From contig JAEZPG010000022.1 in NCBI GenBank assembly GCA_023413555.1, positions 1-17,192 on the forward strand: a stretch of 17,192 nucleotides of DNA, written 5' to 3'. The notes under the pieces were generated by a model. The model was given only the letters and a program-made list of their open reading frames with translations. It had not been told where the DNA came from and ran no database searches. Positions within the stretch are counted from its first letter, which is position 1, and every line of letters starts with the position of its first letter. The position numbers and the translations under genes are program-made. This DNA is from Bacillota bacterium (lineage in GTDB: Bacteria; Bacillota; Clostridia; Lachnospirales; Lachnospiraceae). This document shows positions 1 to 8,437 of this stretch, piece by piece.

Positions 1-1798
1 AGAGAAATCTTATCCGGTACAGATGGGGGGATATAAATTGCACTCCAGAATGTATGATATTGCGGTGACCGGTTACGATAATCGTACCAATTATCTGCAT
101 TTATTTGATCTAGATTCTGTGGACGAGTGCATTGTGGAAGAGGGAATTTGCTTCGACAAAGAGAAGATTGATAAGAATCTGACGTTATTCCTATATCCGG
201 ACGACAGTGATGATCAGGGTCGGTTGCTTAGAATCTATCAGCAATATTTTATGGTTAGTAATGCTGCCCAATTGATTTTGGAAGAAGTAACCGAAAAAGG
301 CTGTAACCTATATGACCTTCCGGACTATGCTGTGATCCAGATTAATGACACCCATCCTACTATGGTCATTCCAGAATTAATCCGTCTTTTAGTAGAAAGA
401 GGATTATCCATGGATTCTGCTATTGAGGTGGTTAAAAAGACTTGTGCCTACACCAATCACACCATCTTAGCAGAGGCATTGGAGAAGTGGCCTATGGAAT
501 ACTTGCAGAAAGTGGTTCCGCAATTAGTACCAATCATTGAAATTCTTGACGATAAGGTGCGTCGTAAGTTTGAAGATGAAAGTGTGGCTATTATTGACCG
601 CAAAGACCTTGTTCATATGGCTCATATTGACATCCACTATGGCTTTTCTGTAAATGGAGTTGCCTCCTTACACACAGATATCCTAAAGGAGACAGAGCTG
701 AATAACTTTTATCAGATCTATCCAGAGAAATTCAACAATAAGACCAATGGTATCACCTTCCGTCGTTGGTTATTACATTGTAATCCACAACTGACTTCTT
801 TTATTGAAGAACGAATTGGAGATGGATTTAAGAAGGATGCTATGGAACTTAAGAAACTGGCATCATTCTGTGATGTAGAGGCAGACCTTGGCGAATTACA
901 ACAGATTAAGTTTCAAAAAAAGGTAGAATTGAGCAAATATCTGGAGAAGACACAACAGATTACCCTAGACCCTAATTCTATCTTTGATATCCAGATAAAA
1001 AGACTTCATGAATATAAAAGACAACAGATGAATGCTCTTTACGTGATTCATAAGTATATTGACATCAAAAAGGGCAACTATCCTACAACACCTATCACCA
1101 TTCTCTTTGGTGCTAAGGCAGCACCTGCGTATATCATTGCAAAGGATATCATTCATCTGATTCTATGCTTACAGGAATTAGTAGCCAATGATCCCCAGGT
1201 AAGTCCATATCTGAAAGTAGTTATGGTGGAAAATTATAATGTTACCCTTGCAGAGAAGCTAATTCCAGCCTGTGATATCTCTGAACAGATCTCTCTGGCC
1301 TCCAAGGAAGCCAGCGGAACCGGTAATATGAAGTTTATGTTAAATGGAGCAGTCACTCTTGGAACAGAAGATGGGGCCAATGTTGAGATTCATAGCTTAG
1401 TAGGTGATGAGAATATCTACATCTTTGGTAAAAAGAGTGATGAGGTCATTGCACACTATAAGAAGGCGGACTATAAAGCTCGTGAACTTTATGAGACAGA
1501 TCCAATTATCCAGGAAGCTTTAGATTTTATCACAGACGAAAAGTTACTGGCCATCGGAAATGAAAAACAACTGACTAGACTTCAGAAAGAAATCCTTGAG
1601 AAGGATTGGTTTATGACATTGCTTGACTTAAAGGAATATATTGAGACCAAAGAGAAGATGTATAAGGACTATGAGAATAAAAAGCAGTGGAACAGGAAAA
1701 TGATGAAGAACATTAGTCAGGCAGGATACTTTTCATCGGATCGGACAATAAAAGAATATAATGGAGAAATTTGGAATGTGCAACCTGCACAAAATTGA
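1..1798 (+). CDS. glgP: Glycogen/maltodextrin phosphorylase (GT35), 5'-truncated by window edge
   Basis: Cytoplasmic PLP enzyme that phosphorolyses alpha-1,4-glucans to glucose-1-phosphate. The reading frame is open to the window edge (codons from position 2), so the true start lies upstream; about 598 residues are present. By family length roughly the first 150 are missing. Counting from the first in-window Met (position 23), recognisable blocks are NDTHP with AYTNHT and EALEKWP, then NGVASLHTDILK, FNNKTNGITFRRWLL, the QIKRLHEYKRQ phosphate/substrate block, and EASGTGNMKFMLNGA. The last contains the PLP Schiff-base lysine, Lys437 in this numbering. All of these match glycosyltransferase family 35. 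The C-terminus looks intact. The next gene begins about 175 bases on behind its own promoter, with no clear terminator between, so some read-through is possible. The neighbouring maltodextrin transporter and glucanotransferase suggest a role in imported maltodextrin breakdown (malP-like), but glycogen turnover cannot be excluded. Confidence 0.95.
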   Translation, partial: EKSYPVQMGGYKLHSRMYDIAVTGYDNRTNYLHLFDLDSVDECIVEEGICFDKEKIDKNLTLFLYPDDSDDQGRLLRIYQQYFMVSNAAQLILEEVTEKGCNLYDLPDYAVIQINDTHPTMVIPELIRLLVERGLSMDSAIEVVKKTCAYTNHTILAEALEKWPMEYLQKVVPQLVPIIEILDDKVRRKFEDESVAIIDRKDLVHMAHIDIHYGFSVNGVASLHTDILKETELNNFYQIYPEKFNNKTNGITFRRWLLHCNPQLTSFIEERIGDGFKKDAMELKKLASFCDVEADLGELQQIKFQKKVELSKYLEKTQQITLDPNSIFDIQIKRLHEYKRQQMNALYVIHKYIDIKKGNYPTTPITILFGAKAAPAYIIAKDIIHLILCLQELVANDPQVSPYLKVVMVENYNVTLAEKLIPACDISEQISLASKEASGTGNMKFMLNGAVTLGTEDGANVEIHSLVGDENIYIFGKKSDEVIAHYKKADYKARELYETDPIIQEALDFITDEKLLAIGNEKQLTRLQKEILEKDWFMTLLDLKEYIETKEKMYKDYENKKQWNRKMMKNISQAGYFSSDRTIKEYNGEIWNVQPAQN

Positions 1799-1840
1799 AT
1801 TGCAAGAAATGTTAAATAATAACGAACATAGATAAAGGTA

Positions 1841-1869
1841 TTGCATTTTTATTGCTTAAGGTGTATAGT
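1841..1869 (+). promoter_or_regulatory. Sigma-A-type promoter of the maltodextrin transport operon
   Basis: A -35 element TTGCAT (1841-1846) and a -10 element TATAGT (1864-1869) are separated by exactly 17 bases. Transcription would start near 1876, immediately before the operator array, which is a repressing geometry. The leader would run about 100 bases to the gene start. The stretch between the phosphorylase stop and this promoter shows nothing else I recognise. Confidence 0.65.
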
Positions 1870-1880
1870 ATAGATAACAG

Positions 1881-1918
1881 TTGGAAACGTTACCGATAAC
1901 GTTACCAATAATGGTAAC
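1881..1918. promoter_or_regulatory. LacI-family operator array, with overlapping cre-like site
   Basis: Two 12-base direct copies of AACGTTACC(G/A)AT lie end to end at 1886-1897 and 1898-1909. They form two overlapping inverted repeats: AACGTTA-CCGA-TAACGTT (1886-1903) and GTTACCA-ATAA-TGGTAAC (1901-1918), both with perfect 7-base arms. The array sits at about +5 to +43 relative to the predicted start, where a bound repressor would block transcription. TTGGAAACGTTACCG (1881-1895) also fits the CcpA cre consensus WTGNAANCGNWNNCW at every fixed position but the last, so catabolite repression may act here too. The local LacI-type gene (6695-7726) is the likely binder; this is inference. Confidence 0.7.
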
Positions 1919-1974
1919 ATTACATATGTTGTTAACGAATGGCTGTATCAATTGTTTCCTAAAGGAGGATAATG

Positions 1975-3369
1975 ATGAATAAGAAAAAAGTAGTATCTAT
2001 GGTATTAGCAATGATGATGGTAGCTAGTATGTTAGTAGGCTGTGGAAGTTCAAATTCCAAGTCAACACCAAATCCATCGGCAAGCACTGAGCCAAAGGAG
2101 ACGGAGGGAACTGACACATCAGGGGAAGATGGAAAGGTTTATTTCTTGAACTTTAAACCAGAACAAGCAGAGCAGTGGGATGAAATTGCTAAGCTGTATA
2201 CTGAAAAGACTGGAGTAGAAGTTAAAATTAAAACAGCAGCTTCTGGACAATATGAGCAAACATTAAAATCAGAAATTGCAAAAAAAGATGCACCAACCTT
2301 ATTCCAGATTAACGGACCTGTTGGTTATCAGAACTGGAAAGACTATACTGCAGATTTATCTGACTCAAAACTATATTCCTGGTTGAAAGATCAGAACATG
2401 GCAGTAAAAGGTGAAGATGGCGGAGTATACGGTATTCCATATGTAGTAGAAGGTTATGGCATCATTTATAATCAAGAGATCATGGATAAGTATTTTGCAT
2501 TAGATGGTGCAAAAGTAACTTCCATGGATGCAATCAACAATTTTGCTAAGTTAAAAGAAGTTGTCGAAGATATGACAGCAAAGAAAGATAAACTTGGCAT
2601 CGAGGGTGTATTTTCCTCTACTTCTTTCACCCCAGGTGAAGACTGGAGATGGCAGACACATCTTATGAACCTTCCAATTTATTATGAGTACAAAGACAAA
2701 GGTGTTATTGACGAAGAGAAAATTACCTTTAACTATGCAGAAAACTATAAGAACATATTCGATTTATACATCAACAACTCCGTAACAGAACCTGCTATGC
2801 TTGGTTCCAAATCTGTTCAGGATTCTATGGCAGAATTTGCTTTAGGTAAATCTGCTATGGTTCAGAATGGTAACTGGGGTTGGGGACAGGTAAATGGTAC
2901 AGATGGTAATGTTGTGAAAGAAGATAAAGTTAAATTCCTTCCAATTTACACAGGTGTAAATGGTGAGGAGAAACAGGGCCTTTGTACAGGTACAGAAAAC
3001 TTCTTCTCAATTAACAGCCAAGCATCTGAAGAAGATCAGAAGGCAACTCTTGATTTCGTAGAATGGGTATTCAGCTCTGACGAAGGAAAGAATTTAGTAA
3101 CTAATAAATTAGGATTTATCTCTCCATTTAACACCTTTGAAGAGAAAGACAATCCAACTGATCCACTTGCAAAAGAAGTTATTCGTTACATGGATAATAA
3201 GGATCTCTATTCTGTATCTTGGAACTTTACAAGCTTCCCAAGCCAGACATTTAAAGATGACCTTGGTGCAAGATTATTACAATATTGTACAGGAGATGTA
3301 AAGTGGGATCAGGTTGTGTCCGATACAATTGATGCATGGGCAACAGAGAAGGAAGCTATTGCAGAGTAA
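1975..3369 (+). CDS. Maltodextrin-type ABC transporter solute-binding lipoprotein
   Basis: Extracellular sugar-binding component of a carbohydrate ABC importer (SBP family 1). The N-terminus is a lipoprotein signal peptide: MNKKK, a hydrophobic stretch, then the lipobox LVGC, whose Cys would be lipidated (residue 23 from this start). A Ser/Thr/Glu/Gly-rich linker to about residue 50 follows, then the binding domain. The AGGAGG site at 1963-1968 leaves 6 bases before the ATG at 1975 but only 3 before the one at 1972, so I prefer 1975 (464 residues; 465 from 1972). Aromatic-rich segments such as EDWRWQTHL and NGNWGWGQV suit sugar stacking. Two permeases follow directly and the glucanotransferase after them, pointing to maltose/maltodextrin, although substrate cannot be read from sequence. 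Expression is likely controlled by the operator array upstream. Confidence 0.9.
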   Translation: MNKKKVVSMVLAMMMVASMLVGCGSSNSKSTPNPSASTEPKETEGTDTSGEDGKVYFLNFKPEQAEQWDEIAKLYTEKTGVEVKIKTAASGQYEQTLKSEIAKKDAPTLFQINGPVGYQNWKDYTADLSDSKLYSWLKDQNMAVKGEDGGVYGIPYVVEGYGIIYNQEIMDKYFALDGAKVTSMDAINNFAKLKEVVEDMTAKKDKLGIEGVFSSTSFTPGEDWRWQTHLMNLPIYYEYKDKGVIDEEKITFNYAENYKNIFDLYINNSVTEPAMLGSKSVQDSMAEFALGKSAMVQNGNWGWGQVNGTDGNVVKEDKVKFLPIYTGVNGEEKQGLCTGTENFFSINSQASEEDQKATLDFVEWVFSSDEGKNLVTNKLGFISPFNTFEEKDNPTDPLAKEVIRYMDNKDLYSVSWNFTSFPSQTFKDDLGARLLQYCTGDVKWDQVVSDTIDAWATEKEAIAE

Positions 3370-3413
3370 TCAGTTGATTTTTCATAGAACATATTAGTAT
3401 GTAGTATAACACG

Positions 3414-3447
3414 GGGGGAGAAACAGGCAAGATGTCTCCCCCTTCTT
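3414..3447 (+). terminator. Intra-operon terminator-like hairpin (attenuator)
   Basis: GGGGGAGA (3414-3421) pairs perfectly with TCTCCCCC (3435-3442) around a 13-base loop and is followed by TTCTTTT. The T tract is interrupted, so it may terminate partially or protect the 3' end of the upstream message. It lies between the binding-protein gene and the permeases, where many ABC operons reduce permease expression. Confidence 0.65.
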
Positions 3448-3467
3448 TTGAATTAAGGAGGATTTTT

Positions 3468-4310
3468 ATGCAAAAGGCATACAAAAAATATTTTTGGCTA
3501 TTTGTATTGCCCACACTGATTGCATTTACATTATTCTTTATAATCCCATTTATTATGGGTATTGCATTGTCATTCTGTAAATTTACAACAGTAACAAATG
3601 CGAAATTTGTGGGTATTGCAAATTATAGTAAGGCATTCTCCAACAAGGATTTTATCAACGCACTTTTATTTACAACCAAATTCACAGTCGCATCTGTAAT
3701 CACTGTAAATGTATTTGCATTTATCCTTGCTAATGTACTTACAAGAGGATTAAAGGGAACTAATCTGTTCCGTACTATATTTTTTATGCCAAACTTAATC
3801 GGCGGTATCGTGCTTGGATATATCTGGCAACTATTGATTAACGGTGTGTTAAAGAATTGGGGTGTAACCATAACTACGTCAGAACAATATGGATTCTGGG
3901 GAATGGTTATCCTGACAAACTGGCAGTTAATCGGTTATATGATGATAATCTATATCGCCGGTATTCAGAATATCCCGACGGACGTGATTGAAGCGTCAAA
4001 AATTGACGGGGCATCCAATCTGCAGACATTATTTAAAGTTAAGATTCCTATGGTAATGCCATCCTTTACCATTGCCCTGTTCTTGACACTGACGAATTCA
4101 TTCAAGCTGTTTGATCAGAACCTGGCATTGACAGCTGGTGCACCGGCCAGAAAAACGTCTATGCTGGCATTGGATATCTTCACCACCTTCTATAACCGGA
4201 ATGGCTGGGAAGGCGTTGGTCAAGCAAAAGCGGTTGTTTTCTTTTTCATAGTCGGTGCCATTGCGCTAGTCCAACTGTGGCTTACAAGACGGAAGGAGGT
4301 TGAGAACTAA
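3468..4310 (+). CDS. Sugar ABC transporter permease, MalF type
   Basis: Inner-membrane permease subunit, 280 residues. The frame is open from an ATG at 3432, but that codon lies inside the upstream hairpin. AAGGAGG at 3455-3461 points to the ATG at 3468 (MQKAYKKYFWLF), giving a normal permease N-terminus with a first membrane helix at about residues 8-30. About six helices are expected. The EAA cytoplasmic loop (EASKIDGAS, from residue 175) is the docking site for the ATPase and marks the binding-protein-dependent permease family. The protein lacks the large extracytoplasmic insertion of enterobacterial MalF, as is usual in Gram-positive homologues. Its stop codon overlaps the start of the next permease by one base (TAATG), suggesting translational coupling. 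Confidence 0.92.
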   Translation: MQKAYKKYFWLFVLPTLIAFTLFFIIPFIMGIALSFCKFTTVTNAKFVGIANYSKAFSNKDFINALLFTTKFTVASVITVNVFAFILANVLTRGLKGTNLFRTIFFMPNLIGGIVLGYIWQLLINGVLKNWGVTITTSEQYGFWGMVILTNWQLIGYMMIIYIAGIQNIPTDVIEASKIDGASNLQTLFKVKIPMVMPSFTIALFLTLTNSFKLFDQNLALTAGAPARKTSMLALDIFTTFYNRNGWEGVGQAKAVVFFFIVGAIALVQLWLTRRKEVEN

Positions 4311-5182
4311 TGGCACGTAAGATTAAAGTAGAGAATCAAACGTCCACGATTGGAAAATCAAGGATTTCTGGTATTGTTACTACCATTGTTCTGACGATGC
4401 TTTCTATCGCATTTATTTATCCGATTATTCTTGTATTATTGAACTCCTTTAAAAGTAAACTCTATATTAGTGATCAGCCATTTGCTTTACCTAGTGGGGA
4501 AACTTTTGTTGGTCTAAAAAATTACATTGAGGGAATTGCAAAGACTGGTCTATTGCAAGCAGCTGCAAGGTCAACATTTATTACTGTATTTTCTGTAATT
4601 GCCATTGTTATTTTTACTTCCATGTGTGCATGGTGGATTACACGAACAAAGAGTAAGTTTTCTTCATTCTTATATTACCTGTTTGTATTTGCAATGATTG
4701 TACCATTTCAGATGGTTATGTTTACCTTATCCAAGGTGACAGATATGCTCAACCTAGGTAATATGTACGGTATTATCTTTGTTTATGTTGGATTTGGAGC
4801 TGGATTGTCAGTATTCATGTTTGCTGGTTTTGTAAAAGCTATTCCAATATCACTAGAAGAGGCAGCTATGATTGATGGCTGTAATCCGATTCAGATTTAT
4901 TTTAAGGTGGTATTCCCGATATTACGCCCTACGGTGATTTCCGTGGCGATTCTACAAACCATGTGGATATGGAACGATTATCTCTTACCAACCCTAGTAT
5001 TAGATAGTGAAAAACCGACTATTCCAATGGCTGTACAATATCTACGGGGTGGATATGGTTCCATAGATATGGGTGCCATGATGGCCATGTTAGTTCTGGC
5101 AATTATACCAATCATTATATTCTATCTGTCTAGCCAGAAATATATTATCAAAGGTGTTACGGCAGGAGCTGTAAAGGGCTAA
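4310..5182 (+). CDS. Sugar ABC transporter permease, MalG type
   Basis: Second inner-membrane permease, 290 residues, forming a heterodimer with the preceding MalF-type subunit. A cytoplasmic N-terminal tail of about 20 residues leads into a hydrophobic first helix (roughly 20-46). The EAA loop is EEAAMIDG at residues 183-190, followed by a typical FKVVFPILRP. The C-terminal end YIIKGVTAGAVKG is characteristic of MalG-like carbohydrate permeases. A GGAAGGAGG site precedes the start, and the start overlaps the upstream stop by one base. No ATPase gene follows, so the energising subunit must be supplied from elsewhere in the genome. Confidence 0.93.
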   Translation: MARKIKVENQTSTIGKSRISGIVTTIVLTMLSIAFIYPIILVLLNSFKSKLYISDQPFALPSGETFVGLKNYIEGIAKTGLLQAAARSTFITVFSVIAIVIFTSMCAWWITRTKSKFSSFLYYLFVFAMIVPFQMVMFTLSKVTDMLNLGNMYGIIFVYVGFGAGLSVFMFAGFVKAIPISLEEAAMIDGCNPIQIYFKVVFPILRPTVISVAILQTMWIWNDYLLPTLVLDSEKPTIPMAVQYLRGGYGSIDMGAMMAMLVLAIIPIIIFYLSSQKYIIKGVTAGAVKG

Positions 5183-5197
5183 GGAAGGAGACAACAT

Positions 5198-6673
5198 ATG
5201 AGAGAAAGCGGAATACTTCTTCCCATCTTTTCACTGCCATCTGATTATGGCATCGGGTGTTTTTCAAGAGAAGCGTATGAATTTGTGGATCAACTCTGTG
5301 AAGCAGGACAAAGAAAGTGGCAGATACTGCCTCTAGGACCAACTGGATATGGGGATTCCCCATATCAGTCCTTTTCTACCTTTGCAGGAAATCCTTACTT
5401 TATAGATTTACATCAGCTGAAGGAATGTGGACTCTTAACAACAGAGGAATTAGAACAGCAGGATTTTGGTCAGGAGGAAGCATCTATTGACTATGGAAAG
5501 CTATACGAGGTGCGTTACAAGGTACTAGCCAAAGCCTTTGAACGTTTTACCCCGGATCAGGAGTATGAGGAATTTATACGAGAGAATGCATTCTGGCTAG
5601 AGGATTATAGTCTTTTCATGGCAGAAAAGGATGAACATAATGGAAGTTCATGGATCCTGTGGGAGGAGCCACTGAGACATCGTGAGGAGCAGACGCTGCA
5701 GAGGGAAAGAGAAAGACTTAAAAAGCAATGTGATTTTCATAAATTCCAACAGTATCAATTCCGCAAACAATGGGATTGTCTTCATCAGTATGCCAATGAA
5801 AAAGGGATTGAGATCATAGGAGATATTCCGATCTATGTGGCATTGGATAGTGCAGATACCTGGGCAAATCCACTGTTATTCCAATTCGATGAGAATAGGA
5901 AACCAATAGCTGTAGCCGGTTGTCCAGTAGATGGATTTTCTGCTACAGGTCAATTGTGGGGTAACCCTTTATATGACTGGTCTTACCATAAGGAAACTGG
6001 ATATGTATGGTGGATACGAAGAGTTAGTTTTATGATGCAGTTATACGACGTTTTACGAGTGGATCACTTCCGTGGGTTTGACGAGTATTATGTCATTCCC
6101 TATGAGGATAAGACGGCAGAATTCGGACACTGGGAGCAGGGTCCTGGAATGGATCTAATCAATGCACTAAAGGATGCAATAGGAGAGAAGAATATCATTG
6201 CGGAGGATCTGGGATATCTAACAGACAGCGTAAAGCAGATGGTGCAGGACTCTGGTTTCCCAGGAATGAAGGTACTACAATTCGCATTTGATTCTCGTGA
6301 GACCAGTGATTATCTCCCTCATAATTATAATAGGAACTGTGTTGTCTATACTGGAACACATGATAATGACACCATTCAGGGTTGGTACGATTCATTGAAT
6401 GATCATGATAGAGAGTTTTCTCTACGTTACTTGAATAACAGACGGACCCCAAGGAATGAGTTACATTTTGATTTTATAAGACTGGCAATGTCAAGTGTTG
6501 CAGATTTGTGTATCATTCCAATACAAGATTATCTAGGTCTTGGACGAGAAGCTCGGATTAATATTCCGTCAACTTTGGGTGAAAATTGGAAATGGCGCTT
6601 GAAAAAGGGAGATATAACTGATATTGTAATAGAAGAGATTAAGGAAGTAACAAAATTATATGGAAGATTATAA
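5198..6673 (+). CDS. malQ: 4-alpha-glucanotransferase (GH77 amylomaltase)
   Basis: Cytoplasmic disproportionating enzyme that transfers alpha-1,4-glucan segments between maltodextrins, releasing glucose and longer chains for the phosphorylase. At 491 residues it is the compact form without the N-terminal extension of the E. coli enzyme. The start RESGILLPIFSLPSDYGIG and the WQILPLGPTGYGDSPYQ block are typical of family 77. Expected catalytic residues are all present: nucleophile Asp289 in VDHFRGF, acid/base Glu336 in IAEDLGY, and transition-state stabiliser Asp389 in GTHDNDT. The C-terminal IPIQDYLGLG and INIPSTLGENWKWR blocks are intact. It follows the permease stop by 15 bases with an AAGGAAGGAG site, so it is in the same operon. 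Confidence 0.97.
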   Translation: MRESGILLPIFSLPSDYGIGCFSREAYEFVDQLCEAGQRKWQILPLGPTGYGDSPYQSFSTFAGNPYFIDLHQLKECGLLTTEELEQQDFGQEEASIDYGKLYEVRYKVLAKAFERFTPDQEYEEFIRENAFWLEDYSLFMAEKDEHNGSSWILWEEPLRHREEQTLQRERERLKKQCDFHKFQQYQFRKQWDCLHQYANEKGIEIIGDIPIYVALDSADTWANPLLFQFDENRKPIAVAGCPVDGFSATGQLWGNPLYDWSYHKETGYVWWIRRVSFMMQLYDVLRVDHFRGFDEYYVIPYEDKTAEFGHWEQGPGMDLINALKDAIGEKNIIAEDLGYLTDSVKQMVQDSGFPGMKVLQFAFDSRETSDYLPHNYNRNCVVYTGTHDNDTIQGWYDSLNDHDREFSLRYLNNRRTPRNELHFDFIRLAMSSVADLCIIPIQDYLGLGREARINIPSTLGENWKWRLKKGDITDIVIEEIKEVTKLYGRL

Positions 6674-6694
6674 TGAAGTGATAAGGGAAATTAT

Positions 6695-7726
6695 ATGGAA
6701 ACGATAAAAGATATTGCGAAAGCATGTGGGGTTGGCGTTAGTACTGTCTCCCGTGCCATAAATAACCATCCGGATATCAATCCGGAGACAAAGGAAATGA
6801 TTATGAATGTAATTCGTGAGCATAATTATATTCCAAATAATAGCGCACGTAATCTGAAAAGAACCCATGCAAAGACCATCGCGGTATTAATAAAAGGAAT
6901 TACCAACCCTTTCTTTTCTAGAATGATAGGCATAATAGAAAGAGAAATCTATGAGAGGAAGTATTCATTTATATTACAACATGTTGAAGAGCGTGAAAAT
7001 GAGATTGATGTGGCAATAGAGTTAATTAAGGAAAAACGCCTTAAAGGTATTATCTTTTTAGGTGGTAATGCCTCACATACCTTAGAGAAGCTAAGCCAGT
7101 TGGATATCCCCTTTGTATTGAATACAACGGGGATACCAAAAGACTTCCAAGAACAATCCAACAAATGGGCGTGTGTATCGGTGGATGACTATGCGGAAAG
7201 CTATAAGATGGTGACCTATCTTTGTAAGCAGGGGCATCAAAGGATAGCCATGATCTCTGCCAGTAGTGATGATAAAAGTATAGGACTACTTCGCTATCAG
7301 GGATATATACAAGCACTGAAAGATAATGGGAGAACCATAATTGATGAGCTTGTGATGCACATGGATGGACCAGATGACGCCTACAATATGGAAACTGGAT
7401 ATCGTCTTATGAAACGACTGATGGCAGGTAAGGAAACTTTTACCGCGGTATATGCTATTGCAGATAGCCTTGCACTGGGAGCCAGCAGGGCAATACGTGA
7501 AGCAGGAAAGACTATCCCTGAGGATTACTCTGTTGCCGGTTTTGACGGAATAGAAATGGGGACTTATTATGTCCCAAGTTTGACTACCATCAGGCAGCCT
7601 GTAGAAGAAATGGCAGAAACAATGATTCATCTGCTCTATGATCTAATTAAGAAAGAGGGCGGATGTAAAAAAGTGATTTTACCAGGATGTCTACTGGTTA
7701 GAGAATCTACGAAGACAATTTATTGA
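6695..7726 (+). CDS. LacI/GalR-family transcriptional regulator of the maltodextrin operon
   Basis: DNA-binding repressor with a periplasmic-binding-protein-like effector domain, 343 residues, full length. Residues 3-23 form the LacI helix-turn-helix (TIKDIAKACGVGVSTVSRA). The hinge region is near SARNLKRTHAKTIAV. The effector domain contains FDGIEMG and the conserved PSLTTIRQPVEEMA segment near the C-terminus. It starts 21 bases after the glucanotransferase stop with a modest AAGGGA site, so it is cotranscribed and probably made at low level. The operator array before the binding-protein gene is the natural target, giving autoregulation with induction by an imported sugar; this is inferred from position. 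It resembles MalR-type regulators, but I do not assign a symbol. Confidence 0.93.
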   Translation: METIKDIAKACGVGVSTVSRAINNHPDINPETKEMIMNVIREHNYIPNNSARNLKRTHAKTIAVLIKGITNPFFSRMIGIIEREIYERKYSFILQHVEERENEIDVAIELIKEKRLKGIIFLGGNASHTLEKLSQLDIPFVLNTTGIPKDFQEQSNKWACVSVDDYAESYKMVTYLCKQGHQRIAMISASSDDKSIGLLRYQGYIQALKDNGRTIIDELVMHMDGPDDAYNMETGYRLMKRLMAGKETFTAVYAIADSLALGASRAIREAGKTIPEDYSVAGFDGIEMGTYYVPSLTTIRQPVEEMAETMIHLLYDLIKKEGGCKKVILPGCLLVRESTKTIY

Positions 7727-7761
7727 CCCTGGATAAATAGGGAACTTAAAGGAGGACAATT

Positions 7762-8259
7762 ATGACAGATGTAGTATGCGAACAATTAATAAGACGCCGT
7801 AACCGTTCTATAGATTTAATATACAGAGCACTGATCTGTTTTGCTATCATTGCTCTAGTATTTTCAACGGTTATTCTTGGTACCATAGGTTTGATTCTTG
7901 CTGTCGTACTTGGATTTGCCGCTTACTATCTAATCTTTCCACGTTTTTCAGTAGAGTATGAATATACTCTGATTAATAAAGAGCTAGATATAGATATTAT
8001 CTATGGGAAGGAAAATAGAAAGTCAGGGATGAATCTTGATCTAAGCCAGGCAGAACTGATAGCACCTCTATCCTCCCCACGTATGGCATATTACCAGGAT
8101 TGCAAAAAAAATAATTTTTCAGCGAATGATCCTGAAAAACCACCGTATGCAATCGTTATGACTCATAAACAAGAAACGGTATGTGTGCTGATTCAGATGG
8201 ATGATACGCTATACAGTCATCTTCGGATGGCAGTTCCTCGTGTAATATACCGGGATTAA
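7762..8259 (+). CDS. Small membrane protein, DUF6106-like
   Basis: A 165-residue protein of unknown function. A short basic N-terminal segment (QLIRRRNRS) is followed by two closely spaced hydrophobic helices at about residues 20-38 and 41-60. A soluble domain comes next, beginning FSVEYEYTLINKELDIDIIYGKENRK. The layout and the VEYEYTLINKELDID segment resemble, from memory, the DUF6106 family of Clostridia; this was not searched. The second half looks like a small beta-rich cytoplasmic domain related to membrane-anchored PH-like folds, which is speculation. An AAAGGAGG site (7748-7755) is well placed. The gene lies 35 bases after the regulator with no terminator between, and a strong terminator follows it, so it is probably the last gene of the maltodextrin transcript. 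Confidence 0.75.
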   Translation: MTDVVCEQLIRRRNRSIDLIYRALICFAIIALVFSTVILGTIGLILAVVLGFAAYYLIFPRFSVEYEYTLINKELDIDIIYGKENRKSGMNLDLSQAELIAPLSSPRMAYYQDCKKNNFSANDPEKPPYAIVMTHKQETVCVLIQMDDTLYSHLRMAVPRVIYRD

Positions 8260-8273
8260 ATAGAATAAAAAAC

Positions 8274-8315
8274 AAAAGACATCTTAGTCAGTCTAATTGA
8301 CGAAGATGTCTTTTT
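8274..8315 (+). terminator. Rho-independent terminator of the maltodextrin operon
   Basis: AAAGACATCTTAGTCA (8275-8290) pairs with TGACGAAGATGTCTTT (8298-8313), 15 of 16 positions, around a 7-base loop. It is followed by a T run to 8315. It closes the transcript 15 bases after the last stop. In the remaining gap up to 8437 I see only weak promoter-like A/T sequence (TATACT at 8415-8420 without a good -35). Confidence 0.9.
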
Positions 8316-8437
8316 GAGTGGGAGTGTTCTTTAGAAATGAGAGTAAGAATAGGAAGTGACTGAAACGCTCCAACAAGGAACAGATAAGGTTATTAATATA
8401 TAGTAAACAGTTTTTATACTGTAGAGGTGATATCAGG

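Noticed and set aside
3432..3467. Earlier ATG for the MalF-type permease
   Set aside because: It lies within the hairpin and has no ribosome binding site; AAGGAGG at 3455-3461 fits the ATG at 3468.
8321..8371. GGAGTGTT/AACGCTCC inverted repeat upstream of the NUDIX gene
   Set aside because: Only 8 pairs with one G-U and a 35-base loop, with no further conserved structure; likely chance.
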